From assembly GCF_024622195.1 (NCBI RefSeq), contig NZ_JANKBI010000022.1:35540-99539 (forward strand): 64,000 nt of DNA, in the 5' to 3' direction. The DNA is from Murimonas intestini. Lineage in GTDB: Bacteria; Bacillota; Clostridia; Lachnospirales; Lachnospiraceae. How positions within the stretch are numbered: position 1 is the first letter of the stretch; each line of letters begins with the position of its first letter. The notes below the pieces were generated by a model, which saw nothing but the letters and a program-made list of their open reading frames with translations, made no database searches and was not told the origin of the DNA. The position numbers and the translations under genes are program-made. This document shows positions 1 through 8,060 of the stretch, piece by piece.

Positions 1-276
1 CCGTATTCCCAGCAGTGACAGCAGGGTTCCTGCTGCGCCATAAAACACTATTACAAGCAATACTGCTACTATAGACTGCTTTATGCGGCATTTATCTGCC
101 AAAAACCTGATAGGCTTCCTGAGTATCCATGCAATCCCAAAACCAATGAGAAAAGGCATGATATACGTCAGGCCGTATTTAAGCAAAAGGAAAACGATTC
201 CTCCTATAATCAGCCAGTACATAAAATTAATGATAAATCTCTTCCGTCTCTCGACATTTTCTCCCAGACTGTCCAT
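1..276 (-). CDS. AI-2E family / YtvI-like membrane protein, 5' end only
   Basis: This is the N-terminal 92 codons of a membrane protein that runs off the left edge of the window. The reverse strand from the ATG at 276 translates to a short charged N-terminus (MDSLGENVERRKR), one hydrophobic segment ending in a GLTYIMPFLIGFGIAW motif, a basic loop (RKPIRFLADK) and the start of a second hydrophobic segment. That layout is typical of the AI-2E/PerM superfamily and in Firmicutes of the sporulation protein YtvI. An AAGGAT-like ribosome site precedes the ATG. Family placement is from pattern recognition of the start only; the conserved C-terminal part is outside the window, so the YtvI assignment itself is tentative. 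Confidence 0.7.
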   Translation of the reverse strand, partial: MDSLGENVERRKRFIINFMYWLIIGGIVFLLLKYGLTYIMPFLIGFGIAWILRKPIRFLADKCRIKQSIVAVLLVIVFYGAAGTLLSLLGIR

Positions 277-311
277 ACTCTATCCTTTCCTTAATATTGC
301 CGCAGGCACAA

Positions 312-354
312 AAAGGCATGACCCCCTTCTCTATCATACGCGGGTCATGCCTTT
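312..354 (-). terminator. Rho-independent terminator, 13-bp stem
   Basis: A perfect inverted repeat pairs AAAGGCATGACCC (312-324) with GGGTCATGCCTTT (342-354). On the minus strand the stem is followed by TTTTTGTG, a usable U-run; the plus strand has a weaker TTTATTATTTT tail, so it may act in both directions. It lies between a strong minus promoter at 533-561 and the ytvI-like start at 276, so it either ends a small RNA or acts as an attenuator for the downstream gene. Confidence 0.8.
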
Positions 355-526
355 ATTATTTTAAATTTATAAGTTCTTCTTGATGATGACTGTGTTGCTG
401 CGGAATTTTCATTTTAGCGCCATTTCCATAGCTGTCCGTTAATTCCCGCCAGCATCGGGCAAAGTCAAGCCAGGTGCCGGATAATTGACTCTGACAGACA
501 GTTATCTTTTCTTTTGCTGGATAATT
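312..526 (-). ncRNA. candidate structured small RNA or attenuator leader
   Basis: Transcription from the consensus promoter at 533-561 would start near 526 and meet the terminator at 312-354, giving an RNA of about 215 nt. Its 5' half can fold into a three-way junction: P1 pairs 497-504 with 429-436 (one mismatch), and encloses P2 (485-490 with 463-468, perfect) and P3 (456-459 with 445-448). A second possible helix pairs AAUUCCGC with GCGGGAAUU downstream, which could compete with P1. One reading frame stays open for about 50 codons but has no start codon except a late ATG giving 18 residues, so coding is unlikely. No known RNA family was recognised; this is inference from base pairing and flanking signals. 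Confidence 0.45.
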
Positions 527-532
527 GGGCTA

Positions 533-561
533 ATTATATGGAAAATTCATACATCCGTCAA
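533..561 (-). promoter_or_regulatory. sigma-A promoter reading toward ytvI
   Basis: On the minus strand TTGACG (556-561) is followed after exactly 17 bases by TATAAT (533-538). This is a near-perfect housekeeping promoter, placed about 255 bp upstream of the ytvI-like start and 60 bp beyond the RidA stop. It defines the candidate RNA at 312-526. Confidence 0.75.
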
Positions 562-619
562 GGGGGTTTAGAAAAGTTTAATTAAAGCTTTGATTTTTTT
601 AAGTATTCTAAATCCTGCT

Positions 620-1072
620 TCATATTTCAAACTGTGCCTCTATCTCCACTGGTATATTTCCGGGCAGACTGTACACGCCGATGGCGGATCTGGCAGGCGC
701 TCCCGCCTTATCCCCAAAGAGTTCTGTAAGAAGTCCGGTACCGCCGTTGGCTACCACAGGCTGCTCATAAAAGTCTTCTGTCCCAGCTACAAACACAAGC
801 ACTTTTACTGCATTTTTCACTTTATTTAAGTCCCCTGTTTCCTTTTCCAGGACAGCCAGCACATTCAGCATACAGTCTCTTGCAAATTCCTTACCCTGCT
901 CTGTACTGAATTCTCTTCCCAGCCTTCCCTTTACCTCCCTGTCTGTGACTGGTCCGCAGCCGGATATATATATAATATTTCCTATCCTTTTCGCCTGAGC
1001 ATATACGCCTCCCTTAGCCGGAGCCTGCGGCAGGCTGAGGTTCATTTCCTTAAGCTTTTCATATACATCCAT
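620..1072 (-). CDS. RidA/YjgF/YER057c/UK114 family protein
   Basis: A 150-residue protein of the RidA superfamily, whose founding members hydrolyse reactive enamine/imine intermediates such as 2-aminoacrylate made by PLP-dependent dehydratases. Visible family features are the N-terminal PQAPAKGGVYAQAKRIGNIIYISG segment pattern and the C-terminal RSAIGVYSLPGNIPVEIEAQ pattern, but the usual arginine context of true RidA (R-x-A at the active site) is only partly matched, so it may belong to a related subgroup. The start at 1072 was chosen over upstream codons because AAAGGAG lies just ahead of it. It is the last gene of the system A operon, 20 bp after the D-aminoacylase stop, which fits a role cleaning up after the PLP enzyme two genes upstream. 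Confidence 0.85.
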   Translation of the reverse strand: MDVYEKLKEMNLSLPQAPAKGGVYAQAKRIGNIIYISGCGPVTDREVKGRLGREFSTEQGKEFARDCMLNVLAVLEKETGDLNKVKNAVKVLVFVAGTEDFYEQPVVANGGTGLLTELFGDKAGAPARSAIGVYSLPGNIPVEIEAQFEI

Positions 1073-1092
1073 ATCCAACACTCCTTTTATCT

Positions 1093-2691
1093 TTATTTTC
1101 CTGGTGACAGCACCCTTCCGGCGGCACCCTCTGCCTTTGTTTTTTCCCAGGCCAGTTTCCCATTTACAAATACATAGTCCATTCCGCTGCTTAAGCATAC
1201 CGGCCTGCTGTAATCAGCCCCGTCCTTTACCTTCTCCGGGTCAAAGATATTGATGTCTGCGAAATATCCTTCCCGTATGTAACCCCGGCGGGGTATTCCA
1301 AATCTGTCCGCTGTCTGCCCTGTCATCTTCCGCACTGCTGTTTCCATGGATAATATCTTTCTTTCAACGGCATATTCCCGTATGAACCTGGGAAAAGCCC
1401 CATACAGCCTGGGATGAGGGGAACTTGCACTGCCATAGAGTGAATCAGATATCACCATAGAATAAGGCAGGGAGGCCACGGTATCCACGTCCCTCTGGTC
1501 CATACTCATGAGTATCCCCCCTGTTTTTCCCCCGTCCCCGCAGAGAAGTTCAGCCAAAAAACCCACCTCATCCTCAAATCCATATTTCTGTGTATTATCC
1601 GCAATGCTCCTGCCTGTGTATTTTTCATTTTCCGGCCTGGCCGCAGATGAGACTATGATCCTGTCCCAGCCTATATCCTGTACCATATTGTCCCATCCGG
1701 GAGTTTTCTCCTTCAGCATGTGCCTGAGCAGATCCCTGCCCCGGGCGGTCTCCAGCTTTGCCAGGGTCCCTGCCATCTCCTCCTCCACAAATTCAGGGGG
1801 GAGCAGTGTCATCAGTGTGGTGGAGCCTCCTGTATAGGGATAGAAATCTACCGTCACATCAGCTTTGGAGGATTCGATCACTTCTATGGCCCTGTAGATC
1901 TGGCTGCCCCAGTTTTGGCAGCCCACTGATTTAAAATGGCTTATGTTCAGGGGAATCCCTGCCTCCTCTGCCAGGCCTGTGATCTCTTTCACAGACTCCA
2001 CAAGACTGTCGCCTTCCCCTCTGATGTGACAGGACAATACCCTGGAATACGTCTGCAGCTCCTTTAAAAGCCGGATGTACTCTGTATGGCTGCTGTAGCA
2101 TTCCGGCACATACATGATACCGGAGGAGAGTCCGAAAGCGCCTCCCTCCAGCGATTCCCTCACAAGTGCACAAGCCCTGTCCAGTTCCTCTTTTGAAAAT
2201 GCGCTTTTTGAAAAACCTTTCACTGCGATCTTCACAGCTCCTGTCCCTGTCAGGCTTCCCAGGTTAATGCGCAGCGGCCTGCGCCTGAGCTGGTCCAGGT
2301 AGCTGTCCACATCTTCTGCTGCCAGCCCCGCCGGTATCTTTCCCAGGCACGGTTCCAGAAAATCATACATTTCCTGTCTGGACGCGTCAGAGGAGGGATA
2401 TAAACTCATCCCGCAGTTCCCGGCCAGAGCCGTGGTGATCCCCTGGGCCAGTTCAGCCTTCCCAAAGCCTTCATCTAAGATAGCTGCAGCATCACAGTGC
2501 CTGTGGCTGTCTATAAATCCCGGCGTCACTGCCAGGCCGGAAGCATCTATTACACAAATATCTCCCTCCAGGCTGGCCGTCCCCGCTTTTCTGACCTCCT
2601 GTATCCTGTCTCCTTCGATCAGGATGTCATGCAATACAGGACTGCTGCCGCTGCCGTCGTATACAAGCCCGTTTCTTATCAGGGTCCTCAT
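1093..2691 (-). CDS. N-acyl-D-amino-acid deacylase (D-aminoacylase) family amidohydrolase
   Basis: A 532-residue amidohydrolase of the D-aminoacylase/N-acyl-D-glutamate deacylase group, which releases D-amino acids and a carboxylate from N-acyl-D-amino acids. The N-terminus shows the family order: RNGLVYDGSG, ILIEGDRI, then VTPGFIDSHRHCD with the first metal-binding His pair (H-x-H) near residue 65. Further conserved blocks are AGNCGMS (Cys metal bridge position), SSGIMYVP, SCHIRGEG, NISHFKSVG and the late SDSLYGSASSPHPR and FGIPRRGYIREGYFADINIFDP. Length matches the family. It follows the PLP enzyme by 4 bp and precedes RidA, so all are probably co-translated. Substrate acyl group cannot be read from sequence. 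A cytoplasmic location is inferred from lack of a signal peptide. Confidence 0.85.
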   Translation of the reverse strand: MRTLIRNGLVYDGSGSSPVLHDILIEGDRIQEVRKAGTASLEGDICVIDASGLAVTPGFIDSHRHCDAAAILDEGFGKAELAQGITTALAGNCGMSLYPSSDASRQEMYDFLEPCLGKIPAGLAAEDVDSYLDQLRRRPLRINLGSLTGTGAVKIAVKGFSKSAFSKEELDRACALVRESLEGGAFGLSSGIMYVPECYSSHTEYIRLLKELQTYSRVLSCHIRGEGDSLVESVKEITGLAEEAGIPLNISHFKSVGCQNWGSQIYRAIEVIESSKADVTVDFYPYTGGSTTLMTLLPPEFVEEEMAGTLAKLETARGRDLLRHMLKEKTPGWDNMVQDIGWDRIIVSSAARPENEKYTGRSIADNTQKYGFEDEVGFLAELLCGDGGKTGGILMSMDQRDVDTVASLPYSMVISDSLYGSASSPHPRLYGAFPRFIREYAVERKILSMETAVRKMTGQTADRFGIPRRGYIREGYFADINIFDPEKVKDGADYSRPVCLSSGMDYVFVNGKLAWEKTKAEGAAGRVLSPGK

Positions 2692-2695
2692 TACA

Positions 2696-3784
2696 TCACC
2701 TGTTCTTTCCCCTGGCGTCTATCCTTATCAAATGATCCAGTTTTCCGTTTCTTATGCCATAAACTTCTTCAGCCAGATTCGGAACTACACATGCATGATT
2801 GGGTATCACAGCGATCTTGTCCCCTATTTCAAGGCCCAGCCGGCCCTCTGATTCAATGAAGCCGTGTTCCTCATTCAATTTGCTGATTGTGATATCCGGT
2901 CTTCCAACCACATACCCATATCCCTCTTTTCTGGCACATATGTCTGTTGTGAGCGTCTTGCTCCCGGCATCGATGATCGCATGCCTTTCATCCACTATGC
3001 TCACAACTGACGCCGTCACGCGCAGCGCACATTCCTGCTCTTTTGCAAAACCCGACATCAGCTGGCCCACATCATTAAACAGGTAATGTCCTGGCCTTAT
3101 CTCTGTGATACCTTCCAGAAGCCACGGCATCTTGGACGAATAGGAATTTCCTCCGCTGAGTATCTCCATATGGAATCCGGCATTTTCCAGCATTCTGGCC
3201 GTCCCAAGCATCTCCTCCCGCTCTCTTGCCGATGTCTTTTCAAAGCCCTCACGGTCTGTCTCCCCATAGATGGTTCCGCCGTAATAAAGTATGCCTTTTA
3301 TATCTATTCCTGGAAGGCCGGCTATCTGACGGGCAAATTCCAGCGTTGGCTCATAAGGCTTTTTCCCGCCCCTGTTGATCCCCCCATCCACCTCTATAAG
3401 AACTTCGATCTTATCAGGACTGTTCTGAAATGTCTCCGAGAGCTGCCTGGCGCCCTCTTCGCTGTTCACAATAGTGATGACCCTGGCCTTTCTGCTCAGA
3501 ATCTTCAGCCGCTGCATCTTTTCCTGGCCTATGAGCGGGAAAGCTATCAGGATATCATCGATCCCACCTTTTGCCATGACCTCTGCCTCCCCCAGCTTTG
3601 CACAGGTGATGCCGCTGCATCCCATTCTAAGCTGAAGTCTGGCAATCTCCACACTCTTGTGGGGTTTGATATGAGGCCTGACCTTTATTTGATATCCTGC
3701 AGCCGCTTCTGTCATTTTCCTGATATTTTCCTCCATCTGTGCCAGCTCTATCACTACCGCCGGCGTGGGCAGATAATCATACAT
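2696..3784 (-). CDS. D-threonine aldolase / D-serine dehydratase-like PLP enzyme
   Basis: A 362-residue fold-type III PLP enzyme. The N-terminal alanine-racemase-like barrel starts with the family signature YDYLPTPAVVIELAQMEEN and carries VRPHIKPHKS, where the second lysine is the expected PLP Schiff-base residue. The C-terminal domain has the D-serine dehydratase-like motif PNHACVVPN, whose His and Cys bind the divalent metal in D-threonine aldolases and eukaryotic-type D-serine dehydratases. The reaction would be cleavage of D-3-hydroxy amino acids to glycine and aldehyde, or dehydration of D-Ser/D-Thr. The start at 3784 is supported by AAAGGAG; it lies 1 bp after the M20 stop. The downstream RidA favours a dehydratase-type reaction, but aldolase cannot be excluded. 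Confidence 0.82.
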   Translation of the reverse strand: MYDYLPTPAVVIELAQMEENIRKMTEAAAGYQIKVRPHIKPHKSVEIARLQLRMGCSGITCAKLGEAEVMAKGGIDDILIAFPLIGQEKMQRLKILSRKARVITIVNSEEGARQLSETFQNSPDKIEVLIEVDGGINRGGKKPYEPTLEFARQIAGLPGIDIKGILYYGGTIYGETDREGFEKTSAREREEMLGTARMLENAGFHMEILSGGNSYSSKMPWLLEGITEIRPGHYLFNDVGQLMSGFAKEQECALRVTASVVSIVDERHAIIDAGSKTLTTDICARKEGYGYVVGRPDITISKLNEEHGFIESEGRLGLEIGDKIAVIPNHACVVPNLAEEVYGIRNGKLDHLIRIDARGKNR

Positions 3785-3785
3785 T

Positions 3786-4970
3786 TCACTCACTCCTTTT
3801 CTGCACTTTTGCATTCATAAGCTTTTCAAATATCCTGGTATAGAGATAAGCCCCCTCCTCCAGCTGACTCAGAGTAATATATTCATCCGTCACATGCGCC
3901 TGTCTGATAGATCCCGGGCCCAGTATGACAGCCGGAGCATTCAGGTACTTCTGCAGAAGGCCGGCCTCACACGAGGCCCCAAACACACCGGGCACAGGCT
4001 GCCTGCCTCTGTATTCCATCAGTATCTCTTCTATAGCTGCAATTTCACTGCCATCCGGGCTGCACCACCCGGCAGGGCAGCTTGTAAGCCTTCTGAAGCT
4101 GTATCCGCAGCCTGACTCTTCTGACACCTGTTCCAGTATCTGGCGGATCTTCTCTTCCATGCTCTCCTGTGTCTCCCCCATCCCCAGCCTGCAGTCCAGC
4201 TCTGTAGTACATTCCTGGGGGATCATATTTACTTTTGTGCCGCCTTTAATGACAGTCACCTGCACAGCGCTGGACGGAAGCCGGATGTCCGTGCTGCCGG
4301 ATTTCCAGGCCGCGTCCATCTCTTCCTGAAGCTTCTGTATCCGGGCGATAAAACTGCCTGCAGCATAAATGGCATTATTTCCTTCTCCCGGCCTGGCTGC
4401 ATGGGCGCTTTTACCTGTAAAGGTGATTTCAAAAGCCATGACTCCTCTGTGGCCAAGGGCTATCTCCATATCCGTCGGCTCGCCCACAATGACAAAGTCT
4501 GCGCTGGGATTGTCCTTAAGAAAGCGCCAAAGCCCTATGTTCCGGTGTTCTTCATCCACATCAAAGAAAAGCTGCAGCCTGCCCGAAAACTGGTCCGACC
4601 TGGACGCAAGCTGTTTTGCCGCATACAGGGCGCAGGCCAGGCTCCCTTTCATATCGCATGCTCCTCTGCCGTACAGCCTTCCTTCCCTGATATTTGGTTC
4701 GTAGGGCGGTGTGGTCCAGGCCGAAGTTTCCCCAGCCGGTACCACATCCATATGTCCGCAGTATAGAAATGAAAGGCTTCCCTCATCTCCCCTGCCCAGT
4801 TCTGCCGTCACGTTGAACCTGTCCGGGGTACAGTACTGCCTGTGCGGCTTCAATCCCGCTTCCTTCAGAAAATCATAGATATATTCCCCTGTTCCTGCCT
4901 CTCTTCCGGGCGGCGCCTCACTCTCAAGCCTTATCAGATCCTGAACAATTTCTGTCAGATGCTGGTCCAT
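3786..4970 (-). CDS. M20 family metallopeptidase/deacylase (ArgE/DapE-like)
   Basis: A 394-residue M20 zinc enzyme of the acetylornithine deacetylase/succinyl-diaminopimelate desuccinylase group. Metal and catalytic motifs are in order: YCGHMDVVPAG (His ligand and Asp), YGRGACDMKG (bridging Asp), FDVDEEHRNIG (EE pair, general base and ligand), VIVGEPTDMEI, and the dimerisation-domain histidine HRGVMAFEITFTG. The late LGPGSIRQAHVTDEYI carries the last His ligand. It would hydrolyse an N-acyl group or peptide bond of an L-amino-acid derivative. Its start overlaps the GH29 stop by 16 bp, indicating translational coupling. The exact substrate is unknown; the operon suggests acylated amino acids or short glycopeptides released after fucose removal. 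Confidence 0.85.
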   Translation of the reverse strand: MDQHLTEIVQDLIRLESEAPPGREAGTGEYIYDFLKEAGLKPHRQYCTPDRFNVTAELGRGDEGSLSFLYCGHMDVVPAGETSAWTTPPYEPNIREGRLYGRGACDMKGSLACALYAAKQLASRSDQFSGRLQLFFDVDEEHRNIGLWRFLKDNPSADFVIVGEPTDMEIALGHRGVMAFEITFTGKSAHAARPGEGNNAIYAAGSFIARIQKLQEEMDAAWKSGSTDIRLPSSAVQVTVIKGGTKVNMIPQECTTELDCRLGMGETQESMEEKIRQILEQVSEESGCGYSFRRLTSCPAGWCSPDGSEIAAIEEILMEYRGRQPVPGVFGASCEAGLLQKYLNAPAVILGPGSIRQAHVTDEYITLSQLEEGAYLYTRIFEKLMNAKVQKRSE

Positions 4971-6280
4971 AATCCTGAACCTCTCTGCTCCCTGGCCCAG
5001 TCAGCTACACGTCCCGGATCCCCCTCCCAGAGTCTCTGGCGGCCCCAGCTATTTGTATCAGGTCTTGTGCTGCATTCGATTTTTATAACAGGAAACAACG
5101 GCTCCTCTGTTTTTTCCGGAAGTCCGTACAGGATAAGGTCATCACCTTTTTTCTCAAACTTTAGTTTTTCTCCCGTGCCCATGAGTTCTGCAGACACCAC
5201 CCCGCTTGTCAGATCCGGCAGCACAAATTTTGTTTTTCCGTCCCAGAACCTGAAAATCAGATACAGGTCATTTCCTTTTATAGTCTGGAAGCCGTATGTC
5301 AGCGCTTCTGTCATGCTGCCTCCGTCATTTCCGTATACTGCTTCCCCGTATTTCTTCAGCCATCCGCCTATCTCAAGCGCCCTTCTCCTGAATTCTTCAG
5401 GTATCCTGCCATCCGCATCCGGCCCTACATTCAGTATCAGGTTTCCCCCTTCTGATGCACAGGTGCACAGAGTATCCAGAAGCCTTTCCGTCTCCTGAAA
5501 ACGCTCTCCGCTGTGGTAGCCCCACCAGCGCCAATAGCTGACCCGGCAGGCCTCCCAGAGCCTTCCCTCCGGATTTACATTGTGCTCCGGTGTTCCAAAA
5601 TCTCCCTCTTCATTGCCTCCGCCATGTTCCAGCAGCTGCGCGGGATCTGTGGAAAAGCCCAGACGGTTATTGATCATGATACTCGGCTGCCACTGGCGCA
5701 TCTTCTCCACAAGACTGCGGCTTTTTAAATCCTCTGCATTCCTTGGCCATACCCCGTCAAAGAAGAAATAATCGATCTTTCCATATCCGGTACACAGCTC
5801 CTCCACCTGCTTCCAGATGTACTGCTGCATTTCATCCCACTTCTCCTGATCCTTTCCAGGTCCCTCATAATAGGCAGGTATCCTCCAGTCACACCAGGAA
5901 TAATAAAGTCCTATTTTCAGCCCAGCTTCCCTGAACGCTTCCACATACTCTCTTACAAAATCCCTGTGGGGAGCCTGCCGCATACTTGTATAGTCCGTGA
6001 CCTTGCAGTCCCACAGGCAATAGCCGTCGTGGTGCCTGGTGGTAAGGCAGGCATACTTAAAACCCGCCTCCCTGCAGAAGGCTGCCCATTCCCTGGGGTC
6101 ATAATTTTGGGGATTCCATCCGCAGGCCATCTTTTCATATTCTCTCTGATTCATATGGTCACGAAACAGCGCCTGCTCCCCACGGCCAGTCAACGCATAA
6201 GGTCCCCAGTGTATGAATAATCCATATCTGCTTTCAGGAAACCATTTAAATTCCTCCGGTACTTCATAATTAAAATACAT
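4955..6280 (-). CDS. GH29 alpha-L-fucosidase, cytoplasmic
   Basis: A 441-residue glycoside hydrolase of family 29. It opens with the GH29 hallmark WFPESRYGLFIHWGPYA, then TTRHHDGYCLWD and GLYYSWCDW, and has the nucleophile aspartate in YFFFDGVWP (about D175). The C-terminus forms a short beta-sandwich. There is no signal peptide, so it acts on imported substrate. The family removes alpha-linked L-fucose with retention of configuration; the linkage specificity (1,3/1,4 or 1,6) is not visible. It sits directly after the two permeases (10 bp) and overlaps the M20 gene, tying fucose release to uptake and to the amino-acid-processing genes downstream. Confidence 0.92.
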   Translation of the reverse strand: MYFNYEVPEEFKWFPESRYGLFIHWGPYALTGRGEQALFRDHMNQREYEKMACGWNPQNYDPREWAAFCREAGFKYACLTTRHHDGYCLWDCKVTDYTSMRQAPHRDFVREYVEAFREAGLKIGLYYSWCDWRIPAYYEGPGKDQEKWDEMQQYIWKQVEELCTGYGKIDYFFFDGVWPRNAEDLKSRSLVEKMRQWQPSIMINNRLGFSTDPAQLLEHGGGNEEGDFGTPEHNVNPEGRLWEACRVSYWRWWGYHSGERFQETERLLDTLCTCASEGGNLILNVGPDADGRIPEEFRRRALEIGGWLKKYGEAVYGNDGGSMTEALTYGFQTIKGNDLYLIFRFWDGKTKFVLPDLTSGVVSAELMGTGEKLKFEKKGDDLILYGLPEKTEEPLFPVIKIECSTRPDTNSWGRQRLWEGDPGRVADWAREQRGSGLWTSI

Positions 6281-6290
6281 ATTGCTCCTC

Positions 6291-7127
6291 CTATCCCTTC
6301 ACAGACCCTGCTGCCAGACCTTCTTCTATCTGCTTCTGGAAAATACAGTAGATAATGATCATAGGCAGGATGGAAATACAGATTCCGGCAAAGGTTCCTC
6401 CATAGTTAATGTCATATTCTGATTTAAACGCCATCAGCGCCACAGACAAGGTTGCCTTCGACCTGTCGCTGATCAGCAGTATGGAAAATATCAGGTCATT
6501 ATAAACTCTCAAAAACGTCATGATAACAATCGTTGATATAACAGGCTTCATCAGAGGCGTCAATACTGTAAATAAAAGCCTATACTGGCCGCACCCGTCA
6601 ATCTCAGCCGCCTCGTCCAATTCCCTGCTTATCCCCTTCATATATCCATTTGCCAGAAATACAGCCAGCGACAGGTTGGTGGCTGCATATACGCCAACAA
6701 TACCTGCTGTGGAGTCCTTCAGATTCAGGCTGTTCACTATAGAGGCCAGGGGAACCAGTGTCGCGTGTACGGGCAGGGTCATACCAGCTATAAAAAACAG
6801 AAATATTGCATTCTTATATGGAATGCCCATCCTGTACACAAAAGAAATACAGAGGGACATCACTACGATCAGGGCTATAGACAGTACAGAGTAAATGAAG
6901 GAGTTGAACATGCCTCTCAGTATGGAGGTGTTTTCAAATGCATACACATAATTATCCCATGAAAAGTGCTCCGGAAGCGCGAACGGCGCCCCATATATCC
7001 CCATATTGTCTTTAAAGGAGCTTAAAAATGAGAACAGCAGAGGGAATAAGGAGATCACCACATAGACTGCTGCATAGAAGCCTGTTCCGAATCTGCCCAG
7101 ATATCTCTTAAACCTGTATCTGTTCAT
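6291..7127 (-). CDS. sugar ABC transporter permease, MalG type
   Basis: A 278-residue inner-membrane permease of the CUT1 carbohydrate ABC class. Six hydrophobic segments are visible, with an N-terminal SLFPLLFSFLSSFKDN pattern common in MalG-like proteins and the EAA loop near the middle (ISRELDEAAEIDGCGQYRLLFTV, where EAA-x3-G docks to the ATPase). The start ATGA overlaps the preceding permease stop by 4 bp. No ATPase gene lies in the operon, so it likely shares a MsmK/MsiK-type ATPase encoded elsewhere, as is usual for CUT1 systems in Firmicutes. Confidence 0.92.
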   Translation of the reverse strand: MNRYRFKRYLGRFGTGFYAAVYVVISLFPLLFSFLSSFKDNMGIYGAPFALPEHFSWDNYVYAFENTSILRGMFNSFIYSVLSIALIVVMSLCISFVYRMGIPYKNAIFLFFIAGMTLPVHATLVPLASIVNSLNLKDSTAGIVGVYAATNLSLAVFLANGYMKGISRELDEAAEIDGCGQYRLLFTVLTPLMKPVISTIVIMTFLRVYNDLIFSILLISDRSKATLSVALMAFKSEYDINYGGTFAGICISILPMIIIYCIFQKQIEEGLAAGSVKG

Positions 7128-8035
7128 ACTGCACCCCTCCTTTTCTTATGTATTTTCCGTACTTCATCCTTTTCATCCAGCACATAGTTCAGCCCAAACG
7201 TGATCATCAGGGCAAGCATAAGGATCACAACCCCGATGGACGATCCATATCCGAACTTGCTGTACAGGAAAGCCTGGTCATACATGAGAGTGGCAGGCAC
7301 ATCCGTGGCAGTCCCCGGTCCTCCGTCAGTCATGACATAGATAATGTCAAACACCTTGATAGAGCCGGCAATCGCACTCGTCAGAAATATCTTAAAAGTT
7401 TCCTTCATGTTAGGAATAATGATATGTATGATCCTCTGGAAGCTGGATGCCCCGTCCACAATGGAGGCTTCTATCATATCCCCCGGAATAGCTGTCAGGC
7501 CGGTGATAAAGACAAGCATATTGCTTCCCACAAACATCCACGCATTTACCAGGGCAACCACCCATATGGCCATTTTTGTGTTTCCCAGCCAATCCTGCCC
7601 GGCCATGCCAAAAAACTCCAGTATGGCATTGACAGCGCCGCCGTTCTTTGTCAGCAGGAAGGTCCACATCATTCCTGTAGCGGCCATAGGCAGCAGGGTC
7701 GGAATATAATAGATCGTTCTTAAAGCGCCGTTTACCTTATTCTTCTTTGAAACCATCATCGCCAGTGAAAACGATATGGGAAATATGACTACAAGGCTGA
7801 CGATTATGAAAACCAGAGCATTCCACAGGGATTTATAAAAGACCTTCTGTGAAAACAGCTTAATAAAATTATCCAGACCCACAAATACCTTGTCCACCTG
7901 CGCTATCCCGTTCCACTTCATTGTTGAGAGGTAGAAGGTATACAGTATGGGGTAGATAAAAAACAGTGAATAGATAACAGCCGGTATAAGGAGAAGCGTC
8001 ACAGCCACCCCTATCTTCCGCTTTCTATGATTCAT
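7124..8035 (-). CDS. sugar ABC transporter permease, MalF type
   Basis: A 303-residue CUT1 permease and partner of the downstream MalG-type protein. It has a basic N-terminus (MNHRKRKIG), six membrane segments, the YIPTLLPMAATGMMW segment typical of LacF/UgpA/MalF-like proteins, and the EAA loop in AIPGDMIEASIVDGASSFQRIIHI. AAGGAGGAG precedes the ATG. It follows the binding-protein gene by 25 bp. It forms the heterodimeric channel for the substrate captured by the binding protein at 8061-9365. Confidence 0.92.
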   Translation of the reverse strand: MNHRKRKIGVAVTLLLIPAVIYSLFFIYPILYTFYLSTMKWNGIAQVDKVFVGLDNFIKLFSQKVFYKSLWNALVFIIVSLVVIFPISFSLAMMVSKKNKVNGALRTIYYIPTLLPMAATGMMWTFLLTKNGGAVNAILEFFGMAGQDWLGNTKMAIWVVALVNAWMFVGSNMLVFITGLTAIPGDMIEASIVDGASSFQRIIHIIIPNMKETFKIFLTSAIAGSIKVFDIIYVMTDGGPGTATDVPATLMYDQAFLYSKFGYGSSIGVVILMLALMITFGLNYVLDEKDEVRKIHKKRRGAV

Positions 8036-8060
8036 GGTATCTCCTCCTTACAGGGCTATT

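Noticed and set aside
355..510. A small protein gene on the minus strand within the ytvI leader
   Set aside because: The frame is open for about 50 codons, but there is no start codon or ribosome site except a late ATG giving 18 residues; an RNA function explains the promoter, pairing and terminator better.
1073..1198. Upstream extension of the RidA frame
   Set aside because: It overlaps the D-aminoacylase end, adds a low-quality basic tail and lacks the ribosome site present before 1072.
3086..3820. Plus-strand ORF of 244 codons opposite the D-threonine aldolase-like gene
   Set aside because: It is fully antisense to a gene with clear family motifs, has no ribosome site and no recognisable protein features.
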